A program made the translations under genes and the position numbers. 17,326 nt of DNA from BOG-908 sp964244615 (GTDB taxonomy: Bacteria > Pseudomonadota > Alphaproteobacteria > Acetobacterales > Acetobacteraceae). Under the pieces are notes generated by a model. The model ran no database searches, was not told the DNA's origin, and saw only the letters and a list, made by a program, of their open reading frames with translations. Where the stretch lies: contig CAXTJP010000056.1 in the NCBI GenBank assembly GCA_964244615.1, forward strand, positions 1 through 17,326. Reading direction: 5' to 3'. Below, piece after piece: positions 6,061 to 13,585 of this stretch (within the stretch, counting starts at the first letter, position 1; each line of letters opens with the position of its first letter).

Positions 6061-7011
6061 ATGCCACGTGGCGACCTGTTTCCCGAAATCGGCCCGTTCG
6101 AGACCGGCTACCTGCCGCTGACCGAGGGCCACGTCATGTATTGGGAGCAGGTCGGCAACCCGCGTGGCCGCCCGGTGCTGTTCCTGCACGGCGGGCCCGG
6201 CGCGGGCGCCGGCGCGGTGCATCGCCGCTTCTTCGACCCCGCGCATTGGCGCATCGTGATCTTCGACCAGCGCGGCGCCGGCCGGTCGCGGCCGCTGGGC
6301 AGCCTGCAGAGCAACACGACGCCGCACCTGGTCGGCGACATCGAGCGGCTGCGCGTGTATCTCGGCCTGGAGCGCTGGCTGCTGTTCGGCGGCTCCTGGG
6401 GCTCCACCCTCGCGCTGGCCTACGCCCAGGCGCAACCCGAACACGTGGTCGGGCTGGTGCTGCGCGGCGTGTTCCTTGGCCGTGCGTCGGAGGTGGCCTG
6501 GTTCCTGAACGGACTGGCGCAGGTGTTCCCGGACGCGCACGCCGCCTTCGCCGGCTTTCTGCCGCCGGAGGACCGCTCCGACCTGCTGGCGAGCTACCTC
6601 AAGCGACTGACCGACCCTGATCCGGCCGTGCACATGGCAGCGGCGCGCGCGTGGTCGGTCTACGAGGGTTCCTGCAGCACCCTGCTGCCGAGCCCCGACA
6701 CGGTGAATTCCTTCGCCGGCGACCGCACGGCGCTGGGTCTGGCGCGGATCGAGGCCCATTACTTCGCGCACGATTTGTTCCTGCCGCCCGGCGGATTGCT
6801 GGACCACATGGCCGGCATCGGCCACCTGCCGGGCGAGATCGTCCAGGGCCGCTACGACATGGTCTGCCCGGCGGTCAGCGCTTTCGACCTGGCGGCGCAT
6901 TGGCCGCAGGCCAGGCTGACGGTGATCCCGGACGCCGGCCACTCCGCCCTGGAACCGGGCGTCCGCCGCGCCCTCGTCGCCGCCGTGGAACGCTTCCGGC
7001 ACCGGGGCTGA
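6061..7011 (+). CDS. pip: Proline iminopeptidase (S33 alpha/beta hydrolase)
   Basis: The 316-residue enzyme removes N-terminal proline from peptides in the cytoplasm. Family landmarks are complete: HGGPGAG (43-49) for the oxyanion region, DQRGAGRS (69-76), the nucleophile Ser112 in GGSWGS, Asp266 in QGRYDMVCP, and His294 in DAGHS. The length and the FPEIGPFETGYL beginning agree with the bacterial monomeric prolyl aminopeptidases. The ATG at 6061 gives this canonical start, though no strong ribosome-binding site is visible. It stands alone as a transcript candidate, divergent from DUF423 and followed by a 119-bp gap. Confidence 0.95.
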   Translation: MPRGDLFPEIGPFETGYLPLTEGHVMYWEQVGNPRGRPVLFLHGGPGAGAGAVHRRFFDPAHWRIVIFDQRGAGRSRPLGSLQSNTTPHLVGDIERLRVYLGLERWLLFGGSWGSTLALAYAQAQPEHVVGLVLRGVFLGRASEVAWFLNGLAQVFPDAHAAFAGFLPPEDRSDLLASYLKRLTDPDPAVHMAAARAWSVYEGSCSTLLPSPDTVNSFAGDRTALGLARIEAHYFAHDLFLPPGGLLDHMAGIGHLPGEIVQGRYDMVCPAVSAFDLAAHWPQARLTVIPDAGHSALEPGVRRALVAAVERFRHRG

Positions 7012-7101
7012 ACGGGTCGCCGGCGGGCAGGGCGCTGAGCATACCTTGTCCGGCCGGCTGCAACGTCCTTGGCGGTCGGGCGTTTGGGGACCACGCCGCG
7101 T

Positions 7102-7116
7102 GTGATCGCGGATCAC
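7102..7116. promoter_or_regulatory. Palindrome GTGATC-GCG-GATCAC in the DUF4142 leader
   Basis: Six-base perfect arms surround GCG directly upstream of the TAGGAG ribosome-binding site (7119-7124) of the DUF4142 gene. It could be an operator or a small leader hairpin affecting translation. This is inferred from position only. Confidence 0.35.
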
Positions 7117-7130
7117 GATAGGAGCCGAAC

Positions 7131-7718
7131 TTGAACAGATATTCCGCCTTCACCGCCGCCCTTATCATGCCGCTGATGGTCTCGGCCCAGGCCCTCGCGC
7201 AGTCGGCCACGGCGCCGATGGCGCATTCCACGATGGCCCCCGCGCCGGCAGCGGGCGGCATGGCGATGACCGCGGGCAAGACGAAGTTGTCGGCGCTGGA
7301 CAAGATGTTCATCAAGAAGGCGGCCGAAGGGGGCATGGCCGAAGTCCAGCTGGCCCAGCTGGCGCAGCAGAAAAGCCAGAACGACGGGGTGAAGAAGTTC
7401 GCCCAGACGATGATCGACGACCACACCCCGGCGAACGCCAAGCTGACCCAGCTCGCCTCTGCGAAGGGCGAAACGCCGCCGACCGAACTTGACGCCAAGG
7501 ACCAGAAGATGATGTCCAAGCTTCAGGGCATGGACGGCAAGAAGTTCGACACGGCCTACCTCAAGGGTCAGGTCAAGGCGCACAAGGAGATGCTGAAGAC
7601 GTTCCAGGACGAATCCAAGAACGGCAGCGACGCGGACCTGAAGGCCTTTGCCGACGACACCACGCCCACCATCCAGAAGCACATCACCATGGCGACGTCC
7701 GGCAATACCGGCGCGTAA
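7131..7718 (+). CDS. Exported DUF4142 domain protein
   Basis: The 195-residue protein starts with a clear Sec signal peptide (hydrophobic segment about 6-19, likely cleavage after ALA at residue 23), so it should be periplasmic or envelope-associated. After a Met/Ala/Pro-rich linker, residues about 53-190 form a helical DUF4142 domain, recognisable from FIKKAAEGGMAEVQLAQLA and a following MIDDHTPANAKL segment; related folds are ferritin-like bundles. The biochemical role is unknown, though members are often stress-induced. The TTG at 7131 is chosen because an excellent AGGAG ribosome-binding sequence stands six bases upstream and the signal peptide begins there. A clear intrinsic terminator follows. 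Confidence 0.9.
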   Translation: MNRYSAFTAALIMPLMVSAQALAQSATAPMAHSTMAPAPAAGGMAMTAGKTKLSALDKMFIKKAAEGGMAEVQLAQLAQQKSQNDGVKKFAQTMIDDHTPANAKLTQLASAKGETPPTELDAKDQKMMSKLQGMDGKKFDTAYLKGQVKAHKEMLKTFQDESKNGSDADLKAFADDTTPTIQKHITMATSGNTGA

Positions 7719-7737
7719 CCCGGAGTAGGACGAGGCA

Positions 7738-7768
7738 CGGCCTGGAGAGCATGCTCCCAGGCCGTTTT
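7738..7768 (+). terminator. Intrinsic terminator after the DUF4142 gene
   Basis: CGGCCTGG (7738-7745) pairs with CCAGGCCG (7757-7764), and the inner GAGCA/TGCTC arms extend the stem with one bulged A. TTTT follows immediately at 7765-7768. It begins 20 bases after the stop codon, as expected for a rho-independent terminator. Confidence 0.8.
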
Positions 7769-7780
7769 CGTTGAGGCGAA

Positions 7781-7818
7781 GGAAGGCAGGCCTTCTTTTT
7801 TGAAGAAACAAAAAATTT
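7781..7818 (+). repeat. Dispersed A/T-tract hairpin element, copy B
   Basis: The plus strand reads GGAAGGCAGGCCTTC, a T-run, GAAGAAACAAAAAA and TTTCT. It matches, with small gaps, the minus-strand reading of copy A at 836-875. It can form a short CTTC/GAAG hairpin and follows the DUF4142 terminator in the same orientation as that gene, just as copy A follows its SDR gene. Confidence 0.55.
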
Positions 7819-7840
7819 CTGTTCAGCCGCTGTCAGGCTG

Positions 7841-8089
7841 TCAGGGGCCGCACGGAACATCCGGCATTCCGCCGCATACCTGTGACACAGTTGGAACCGC
7901 ACTGATCGCCGCCGCCAATCCCAGTGCCAGCACACACAACGTGACCGTAGCGAACTTTGTGATTACGGCGATGCGTGCTGCACGCCCTCTCGGCTGGCCG
8001 CTGCCGGCATAGCGCTGCGAAGACGAAGCACGCGAGATGGGCAAGCCTGTCGTGGCCGGTATCTGTTCTACAAGGCGCATGGTTCGCAT
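7841..8089 (-). CDS. Possible small membrane protein, doubtful
   Basis: This 82-residue open frame has one strong hydrophobic helix (about residues 44-63, with a basic segment before it) and a short tail carrying two cysteines (VCGGMPDVPCGP). The ATG at 8089 is preceded by a weak GTCGGG; a TTG at 8113 is also possible. The basic-then-hydrophobic arrangement is what one expects of a real inner-membrane protein. I recognise no homologue, and short open frames are common by chance in GC-rich DNA, so existence of the gene is uncertain. Confidence 0.35.
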   Translation of the reverse strand: MRTMRLVEQIPATTGLPISRASSSQRYAGSGQPRGRAARIAVITKFATVTLCVLALGLAAAISAVPTVSQVCGGMPDVPCGP

Positions 8090-8205
8090 CCCGACTGTTG
8101 CTTGTCGGAACAAGCCTCGGCGCCGCGCGGGCAGACAAATAAATAGATGTGAAACGGTATCAACACGGGCGTTTTCAGGTAGTTGAGCACGCCGGTCCGT
8201 GGAGG

Positions 8206-8225
8206 TGATAGTGCGGGGCGTATCA
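8206..8225. promoter_or_regulatory. Inverted repeat TGATA-N10-TATCA upstream of the regulator
   Basis: Five-base arms separated by ten bases lie about 30 bases before the regulator's start codon, downstream of the A/T-rich patch. Position suggests an operator, possibly for autoregulation, but the arms are short. Confidence 0.25.
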
Positions 8226-8253
8226 GGCCCGGTGCCGGATGGAGTAGCTCCCC

Positions 8254-10143
8254 ATGGACATGTTCTTCCAGGACCAGGGGATCTTTCGCTGGGGACGGTT
8301 CACCTTGGACCCGATGCGGCGATCCCTGTCCTGCGACGGGGCGACTGTCAGGCTGGCCGAGCGCCTGTTCGACGTCCTTCTCTACCTGGTCAGGAACCAC
8401 GGCCGGGTCGTCGAGCGTGGCGAGTTGCTGCAGGCGGTCTGGGCGGGCCGGATCGTAGACGAAAACAACGTCGGCCAGGCGATCTTTGAACTGCGCAAGG
8501 TGCTCAAGGCCGGTGGCAGCACTGAGCGCAGCATCGTCACCGTGCCCGGCCGCGGCTTTCGCTTCGCCGAACCTGTGCTGTTCGAACCGGCAACGCGGGA
8601 ACGGGCGGCCGACCCGCCCGCGCTGCAGCGGCCATGGTGGCGCAATCGTCGCCTGCTCGTCGGCGCCGCGATCGTGCTCGTGGCCGGCGGGCTCGGCCTG
8701 GCGTTCCGGGCCAGGCAAGCCCGGCCGCCGGCCGGCGCGGGCGTGGCCGAAACGTTCGCGCCGCCGGCCCATTCCGTCGCCGTGCTCGCCTTCGACAATC
8801 TCAGCGGCGATCCGAGCCAGGCCTATTTTTCCGACGGTCTATCCGAGCAGCTGATCGATTCGCTGACACGCGTCGACGCGATGAAGGTGGCCGGCCGCAC
8901 TTCCTCGTTCTCGTTTCGCGGCGGCCACGCCACCACCGGCGAGATCGCCCGCGCGCTGAATGTCAGCGCGGTGCTCGTGGGCAGCGTCAGGCGGTCCGGC
9001 CGCCAGGTGGTCGTCACCGCCGAGCTGACCGACGCACTCAGCGGCTTCAACCTGTGGTCCGGAACCTACGACCGCGACCAGGGCGACCTCGTCGGCATAC
9101 AGATCGAGATCGCCCGGGCGGTGGTGAAGTCGTTGCAGGTGACGCTGCTGGGTGGCGAGGCGGCCAAGCTGACGGTCGGTGGCACGACCAACACGGCGGC
9201 CTACGATTTCTACCTGCGCGGTACCCAGCTCGAGCATACCGCCAAGGGGGAGGCCGACCACCGTGCGGCGCTGGCGAATTTCGATCAGGCCGTCGCCCTC
9301 GATCCCGGCTTCGCCCGCGCCCATGGCGGCCGGTCGAAATCGCTCGCCAACATCGCCATGATGGGCGCGGTGGGCAGTTCGGCGGCACAGCACAAGCTGT
9401 TTGAGGACGCGCTGTCGGCGGCCGACCGCGCGGTGGCGCTGGCACCCGAATGGGGGCAGTCGCACTCGCTACGCGCCTGGGTGCTCAATTTCGGGCTGCT
9501 CGACCACGCGGCCGCCGAGCGGGAGATGGTCCTGGCCCAGATGCTGACACCCGGCAGCGCCGCGATCGAGGGCAACTACGCCAACATCGAACTCGCGGTG
9601 GGGCATTTCGAGGCGGCGGTCGCCGCTGGAAGGCGCGGCACGCAGATCGATCCGCTCTCGGTCAACGCATGGGGCCAGTTCGGCCGGACCCTGTTCATGG
9701 CGCACCGCTACGACGAGGCGGCGGAGGCGCTACACCATGCCGCCGTGTTGGGCGACGGCTTGCGGCCGATCTATGTCGGCCTGCTGGGCGGCGTGCTGCT
9801 CATGCAGGACCATGCCGAGGCGGCCAGGACGCTGTGCGCGCCGGCGGCCAACCTCGAGGAAAAGGAGGTCCTGGCCATCGCCGACCACAGGCTGGGCCAT
9901 CAGGCGCTGGCCGAAGCCGACCTGGCCAAGCTGCGCGCGGACCAGGGCGACGCCGGCGCCTTCAGCTACGCGGAGATCGACGCGCAGTGGGGGCAGAAGG
10001 CCGACGCGCTGCATTGGCTGGGGGTTGCAGCGCGGTTGGGCGACCCGGGCATGGCGGAGGTCGGGACCGATCCGATGCTGGACCCGATCAGGAGCGAGCC
10101 GGCGTTCCGGACAATCCAGACCTTGCCGGACCCGCAGCATTGA
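8254..10143 (+). CDS. CadC/ToxR-like membrane-anchored transcriptional regulator with TPR repeats
   Basis: The 629-residue protein combines an OmpR/PhoB-type winged helix (about 12-106, ending in VPGRGFRF, the typical wing) with a single transmembrane helix (133-151). A FlgO/TolB-N-like domain follows (about 174-295, beginning SVAVLAFDNLSGDPSQAYFSDG), then tetratricopeptide-like repeats from about 310 to the end (for example ANFDQAVALDPGFARAH). The DNA-binding part should be cytoplasmic and the sensor part periplasmic. Many alphaproteobacteria have such proteins, often with a cyclase domain; none is present here. The ATG at 8254 is preceded by GGAG. The signal sensed is unknown; the next gene on the same strand encodes a beta-repeat surface protein and is a candidate target. 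Confidence 0.9.
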   Translation: MDMFFQDQGIFRWGRFTLDPMRRSLSCDGATVRLAERLFDVLLYLVRNHGRVVERGELLQAVWAGRIVDENNVGQAIFELRKVLKAGGSTERSIVTVPGRGFRFAEPVLFEPATRERAADPPALQRPWWRNRRLLVGAAIVLVAGGLGLAFRARQARPPAGAGVAETFAPPAHSVAVLAFDNLSGDPSQAYFSDGLSEQLIDSLTRVDAMKVAGRTSSFSFRGGHATTGEIARALNVSAVLVGSVRRSGRQVVVTAELTDALSGFNLWSGTYDRDQGDLVGIQIEIARAVVKSLQVTLLGGEAAKLTVGGTTNTAAYDFYLRGTQLEHTAKGEADHRAALANFDQAVALDPGFARAHGGRSKSLANIAMMGAVGSSAAQHKLFEDALSAADRAVALAPEWGQSHSLRAWVLNFGLLDHAAAEREMVLAQMLTPGSAAIEGNYANIELAVGHFEAAVAAGRRGTQIDPLSVNAWGQFGRTLFMAHRYDEAAEALHHAAVLGDGLRPIYVGLLGGVLLMQDHAEAARTLCAPAANLEEKEVLAIADHRLGHQALAEADLAKLRADQGDAGAFSYAEIDAQWGQKADALHWLGVAARLGDPGMAEVGTDPMLDPIRSEPAFRTIQTLPDPQH

Positions 10144-10176
10144 GTGACCCGGGATGCCCAGCCAGACCAGAAGGTG

Positions 10177-10198
10177 TTGTGAAGATTGATTTTCACAA
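10177..10198. promoter_or_regulatory. Perfect inverted repeat TTGTGAA-N8-TTCACAA
   Basis: Seven-base perfect arms (10177-10183 and 10192-10198) lie in an A/T-rich patch 33 bases after the regulator's stop and about 130 bases before the beta-repeat gene. The 22-bp span fits a dimeric DNA-binding protein. The TGTGA/TCACA arms resemble CRP arms but are ten bases apart, not six. A weak terminator hairpin is the alternative, although no T-run follows. Confidence 0.5.
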
Positions 10199-10326
10199 GT
10201 TCTTAAATGTCTTGATTGGCTAACGAGCCGCGATGCGCACACTCGAGACGGTGGGGCTCGGTATAGCGCGGCCAGGCGGCGGTGCCTGCGTGTGGTCGAC
10301 CCATGATCGAGAGACAGGGGGTACAG

Positions 10327-11925
10327 GTGAGCGTCTATCAATGGGCCGGTTCGAGCAACGCGGATTTAGGCAACGAAGGGAACTGGGTTAACGTCAGCAA
10401 CCCCGGTACGGTCGGCACGCCCGGTATCAACGACGTCGCCATCATCCAGGTCGGCCAGGGACTCTACGGCGTGATCGACGTGGACGCCCTGGACATCGTG
10501 CAAGCCAACGGCGCACCGACCATCTCCATCACCGGCTCGAGCACCCAGGTCACCGCCGCCTCCGTCGGCATCGGCTACGGCTTCACCCTCGATACGGGCG
10601 CCTACTTGCAGGCCGGCGAACTTGGCATCGACGGCGACGGCACCACGGTGCTCATCGAGAACAATTCCTATCTCTACGATTTGGCGTCGGCCGAGAACGA
10701 CGTGCTCACTATCGGCGCCGGAGCGGGCAACGCCACGGTCACCGTCACCAAAGGCGGCACCTTCGCCTACGCCTCGGACGAGGCGACCGGCACGCTCAAT
10801 CTCGGCGGCACGCTCAATAGCACGGCGACGCTTACGTTGAGCTCCGGAGGCTATTTCTCCGCCGAGCTCAGCAGCTTCAACGTCGGCGGCGCCTCCGGAT
10901 CCTCCGGCACCCTGACCGTGACCGGCCCCGGCAGCCAATTTCTCATGGACAATTACGGCTACACCACGATCGGCGACTTCGGCGAGCGCGGCGGGAGCGC
11001 CCAGGGCACCGTCACGGTCTCCAACGGCGGCTACGCCTCGCTGAGCTCCTACGGCGAAACTGATATCGGCACCAGCGCCGGCATGGCAAAGGTGCTGGTC
11101 ACCGGCACCAACTCCGCGATCGAGGCAGGCCCGTATGTCGAAGTTGGCGAGTATCAGAGCAACATCGCCGGCGAGATCCTCGTGCAATCCGGCGGCGAAT
11201 TCGATACCGCCACCGACCTGTACCTGAACAACGGCACCCTTGCCGTCACGGGCGCCAACTCCCTCTACACCGGCCGTATCCTGAGCGTGGACAATGGCGC
11301 GTTGGTGCAGGTCAGCAGCGGCGGCTCGATCCATGTGACCGACGTCGAACTAGCCGGCACGGTGAAGATATCCGCCGGCATGATGAACGTGCGTGCTGGG
11401 CTCTATCTGTATGGCGGCAGCGAGATCACCGGCAACGGCACCATCTCCGCCACAACGCTCGGCAATGCGGGGCTGATCGTCGCCAGCGGGGGCACCCTGG
11501 TGGTCGGTGGTTCCATCACCGGCACCGGCGCCGTGCACTTACTGAGCGACGCAGTCCTGCAGCTGAACAGTGACGTGGTTTCCACCCAGACCGTGACGTT
11601 CGAGACGGGAACGGAGAAGCTCGCCCTCGGCGACGCCGCGGGCATGTCCGGCCACATCGCGGATTTCGCCGCCGGCGACGCCATCGACTTGCTGGGCCAG
11701 GCGGCCAACGGCCTGTCCTACACCGGCCACGCGCTCACCGTCTCCAACGGCAGCACGATGGTCGCCAAGCTCACGTTCAAGGGCAACTACACCACCGCCA
11801 ACTTCAAGCTGGCTGCCGACGGCCATGGCGGCTCGCTGATCAGCTACGCCGCTGGCCACGCCATCGGCGACCCGCGGCCGACCGGTGGGCCGCTTCCCGC
11901 TTTGCTGTCGATGCACGTGCTCTAA
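10327..11925 (+). CDS. Beta-strand-repeat (beta-solenoid) surface or secreted protein
   Basis: The 532-residue product is low in Cys and rich in Gly, Thr, Ser and Val. It is built of repeating units of the style GTLTVTGPGSQF, VSNGGYASLSS and ASGGTLVVGGSITGTG, the last resembling autotransporter passenger repeats, so a right-handed beta-solenoid is expected. The C-terminal region contains HIADFAAGDAIDLLG and a conserved-looking end with KLTFKGNYTTANFKL and DGHGGSLI, a module I associate with large adhesin-like proteins of alphaproteobacteria. There is no signal peptide and no outer-membrane barrel, so export by a type I system is possible but unproven. The GTG at 10327 is chosen for its AGGGGG five bases upstream; an ATG at 10303 is the alternative. 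Function is probably adhesion or matrix. Confidence 0.82.
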   Translation: MSVYQWAGSSNADLGNEGNWVNVSNPGTVGTPGINDVAIIQVGQGLYGVIDVDALDIVQANGAPTISITGSSTQVTAASVGIGYGFTLDTGAYLQAGELGIDGDGTTVLIENNSYLYDLASAENDVLTIGAGAGNATVTVTKGGTFAYASDEATGTLNLGGTLNSTATLTLSSGGYFSAELSSFNVGGASGSSGTLTVTGPGSQFLMDNYGYTTIGDFGERGGSAQGTVTVSNGGYASLSSYGETDIGTSAGMAKVLVTGTNSAIEAGPYVEVGEYQSNIAGEILVQSGGEFDTATDLYLNNGTLAVTGANSLYTGRILSVDNGALVQVSSGGSIHVTDVELAGTVKISAGMMNVRAGLYLYGGSEITGNGTISATTLGNAGLIVASGGTLVVGGSITGTGAVHLLSDAVLQLNSDVVSTQTVTFETGTEKLALGDAAGMSGHIADFAAGDAIDLLGQAANGLSYTGHALTVSNGSTMVAKLTFKGNYTTANFKLAADGHGGSLISYAAGHAIGDPRPTGGPLPALLSMHVL

Positions 11926-12683
11926 CCGCTTCGGAAAACCGCCTCCGCGTAGCGCACGCCGGTCAAATAGAGACCGTCCGGCGGCGCCGTCGGCCCTGAA
12001 GCGGCACGGTCACGCGCCGCCAGCGCGCGCGCCATGTCGGCCGGGCGCCAGCGCCCGTCGCCCACCAGCCGTAGCGTGCCGACCATGTTGCGCACCTGGT
12101 GATGCAGGAAGCTGCGCGCTTCCGCCGTCACCTCCACCATGTCGCCGTCCCGTGTCACGTCCAGCCGGTCCAGCGTGCGCAGCGGCGAACGGGCCTGGCA
12201 GGCGCTGGCGCGGAACGACGTGAAATCGTGCCGGCCCAGCAGCCACCGAGCGCCGGCCTGCATCGCCGGCACGTCCAGCGCGCCGGGGATGTGCCAGACG
12301 CGATGCGCCAGCAGCGCGGCCCGTGCCGGACGGTTGAGTATGCGGAAACGGTAGGCGCGGCCGACGGCCGAGAAGCGGGCGCTCCAGTCGTCCGGCACCA
12401 CGGCCGCCTGGACCACGGCGACCGGGTGCGGCTTGAGGTGGTAGTTCACCGCGGCCACCAGCCTGGCGGGCGCCATGGCACGGTCCAGGTCGACGTGCAC
12501 CACCTGCGCCAGCGCGTGCACGCCGGCATCGGTGCGCCCTGCGGCGACGATGTTCACGTGCCCTTCGGCAAGCTGCCCGACCGCGTGTTCCAGCACCGAC
12601 TGCACCGACGGTCCGGTGGCTTGACGCTGCCAGCCGACGAACGGCGTGCCGTCGTACTCCAGCTGCATCGCCCAGCGTGTCAC
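11922..12683 (-). CDS. truA: tRNA pseudouridine(38-40) synthase TruA
   Basis: This 253-residue enzyme isomerises uridines 38-40 in the anticodon arm of many tRNAs to pseudouridine. GRTDAGVHA (49-57) carries the catalytic Asp52, and RAYRFRI (109-115) has the conserved active-site Tyr. FLHHQVRNMVGTL near the C-terminus is also diagnostic. The GTG at 12683 overlaps the fmt stop (GTGA), giving coupling; an internal ATG at 12668 is a less likely start because it lacks this link. The gene is last in the def-fmt-truA operon, and its stop overlaps the stop of the convergent beta-repeat gene. Confidence 0.97.
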   Translation of the reverse strand: MTRWAMQLEYDGTPFVGWQRQATGPSVQSVLEHAVGQLAEGHVNIVAAGRTDAGVHALAQVVHVDLDRAMAPARLVAAVNYHLKPHPVAVVQAAVVPDDWSARFSAVGRAYRFRILNRPARAALLAHRVWHIPGALDVPAMQAGARWLLGRHDFTSFRASACQARSPLRTLDRLDVTRDGDMVEVTAEARSFLHHQVRNMVGTLRLVGDGRWRPADMARALAARDRAASGPTAPPDGLYLTGVRYAEAVFRSG

Positions 12684-13585
12684 GCCAGCGACTGGCCGTG
12701 CCAGCCGGGCGCGCCGCGCAGGAACGCCTCGCCCGCCATCGCCGGCCGGCCGGGACGCTGCACCCGAAGCAGCCGCAGCGCGCCGGTGCCGGCGGCAACC
12801 GTAAAGGCGGCGTCCAGCACCTGGCCGGGAGTGCCCAGACCCGACGCGACCTCGGCCGACAACACCTTCAACGGCTCGCCCGCGAAGGTCGCGAACGTGC
12901 CGGGCCAGGGGGTCAGCGCGCGCACCTGGCGGTCCAGCAGCCCGGCCTCGCGGGAAAAATCGAGCCGGCCATCCGCGCGCGTCAGCTTGGCGGCGTGGGT
13001 GGCACCGGCCTGCGGCTGCGGCACGGCTTCTGGGTCTTCGGCCAGCGCGCGCAAGATCAGCGACGCGCCGAGTTCGGCCAGCGTGTCGTGCAGCGCGGGC
13101 GTGGTGTCCCGCGGCCCGATCGGCACTGCCTGGCGCAGCAGCATGGCGCCGGTGTCCAGCCCGGCATCCATCTGCATGATGGTGATGCCGGTCTCGGCGT
13201 CGCCGGCCAGCATCGCGGCCTGGATGGGTGCGGCGCCGCGCCAGCGCGGCAGCAGGCTCGCATGGATGTTCAGGCAGCCCCGTCGCGGGGCGTTGAGCAT
13301 CGCCGGCGGCAGGATCAGGCCATAGGCGGCGACGACCGCCGCGTCGAGGTCCAGCGCCGCAAAGGCCGCGTGCTCGGCCACGTCGTGGCGCACGCGGGCG
13401 GGGGTGCGCACCGGCAGGCCGAGCGCCGTCGCGGCCTCGTGCACCGCGCAGCGCGTCAGCGCCTGGCCGCGGTTGGCGGGACGGGGCGGCTGGCAATAGA
13501 CCGAAGCCACCGCATGCCCGGCTGCCAGCAGCGCCCGCAGCGACGGCACCGCGAAGGCGGGGCTGCCCATGAAGGCCAGCCTCAT
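12680..13585 (-). CDS. fmt: Methionyl-tRNA formyltransferase
   Basis: The 301-residue enzyme transfers a formyl group from 10-formyltetrahydrofolate to Met-tRNA(fMet) for translation initiation. FMGSPAFAVPSL opens the Rossmann domain (5-16), AYGLILP is at 88-94, and the catalytic Asn107 and His109 lie in LNIHAS followed by LLPRWRGAAPIQ. Asp144 sits in GLDTG. The C-terminal tRNA-binding domain (about 205-300) contains ALTPWPGTFATF. The ATG at 13585 overlaps the def stop as ATGA. The length is normal. Confidence 0.97.
   Translation of the reverse strand: MRLAFMGSPAFAVPSLRALLAAGHAVASVYCQPPRPANRGQALTRCAVHEAATALGLPVRTPARVRHDVAEHAAFAALDLDAAVVAAYGLILPPAMLNAPRRGCLNIHASLLPRWRGAAPIQAAMLAGDAETGITIMQMDAGLDTGAMLLRQAVPIGPRDTTPALHDTLAELGASLILRALAEDPEAVPQPQAGATHAAKLTRADGRLDFSREAGLLDRQVRALTPWPGTFATFAGEPLKVLSAEVASGLGTPGQVLDAAFTVAAGTGALRLLRVQRPGRPAMAGEAFLRGAPGWHGQSLA

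Larger units (their letters stand above)
7719..8253. other. Gene-poor interval between DUF4142 and the CadC-like regulator
   Basis: This stretch contains the DUF4142 terminator, copy B of the dispersed A/T-tract hairpin, one doubtful small minus-strand membrane ORF, and about 115 bp just before the regulator that hold an A/T-rich patch (8135-8165) and a TGATA/TATCA inverted repeat. I see no convincing larger gene or RNA in it. Confidence 0.6.

Noticed and set aside
7800..8012. Plus-strand 70-codon frame starting in the A/T-tract repeat
   Set aside because: Its first codons are the repeat itself, there is no hydrophobic segment or motif, and no ribosome-binding site fits.
10177..10198. CRP (cAMP receptor) binding site
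   Set aside because: The TGTGA and TCACA arms are ten bases apart instead of six, so a standard CRP site is not supported.
10366..11334. Minus-strand open frame antisense to the beta-repeat gene
   Set aside because: It mirrors the repeats of the real gene and its product has no recognisable domain or start signal.
12684..13496. N-terminal extension of the truA frame to 524 codons
   Set aside because: The extension overlaps fmt in another frame and is Arg/Ala-rich; TruA is complete from the GTG at 12683.
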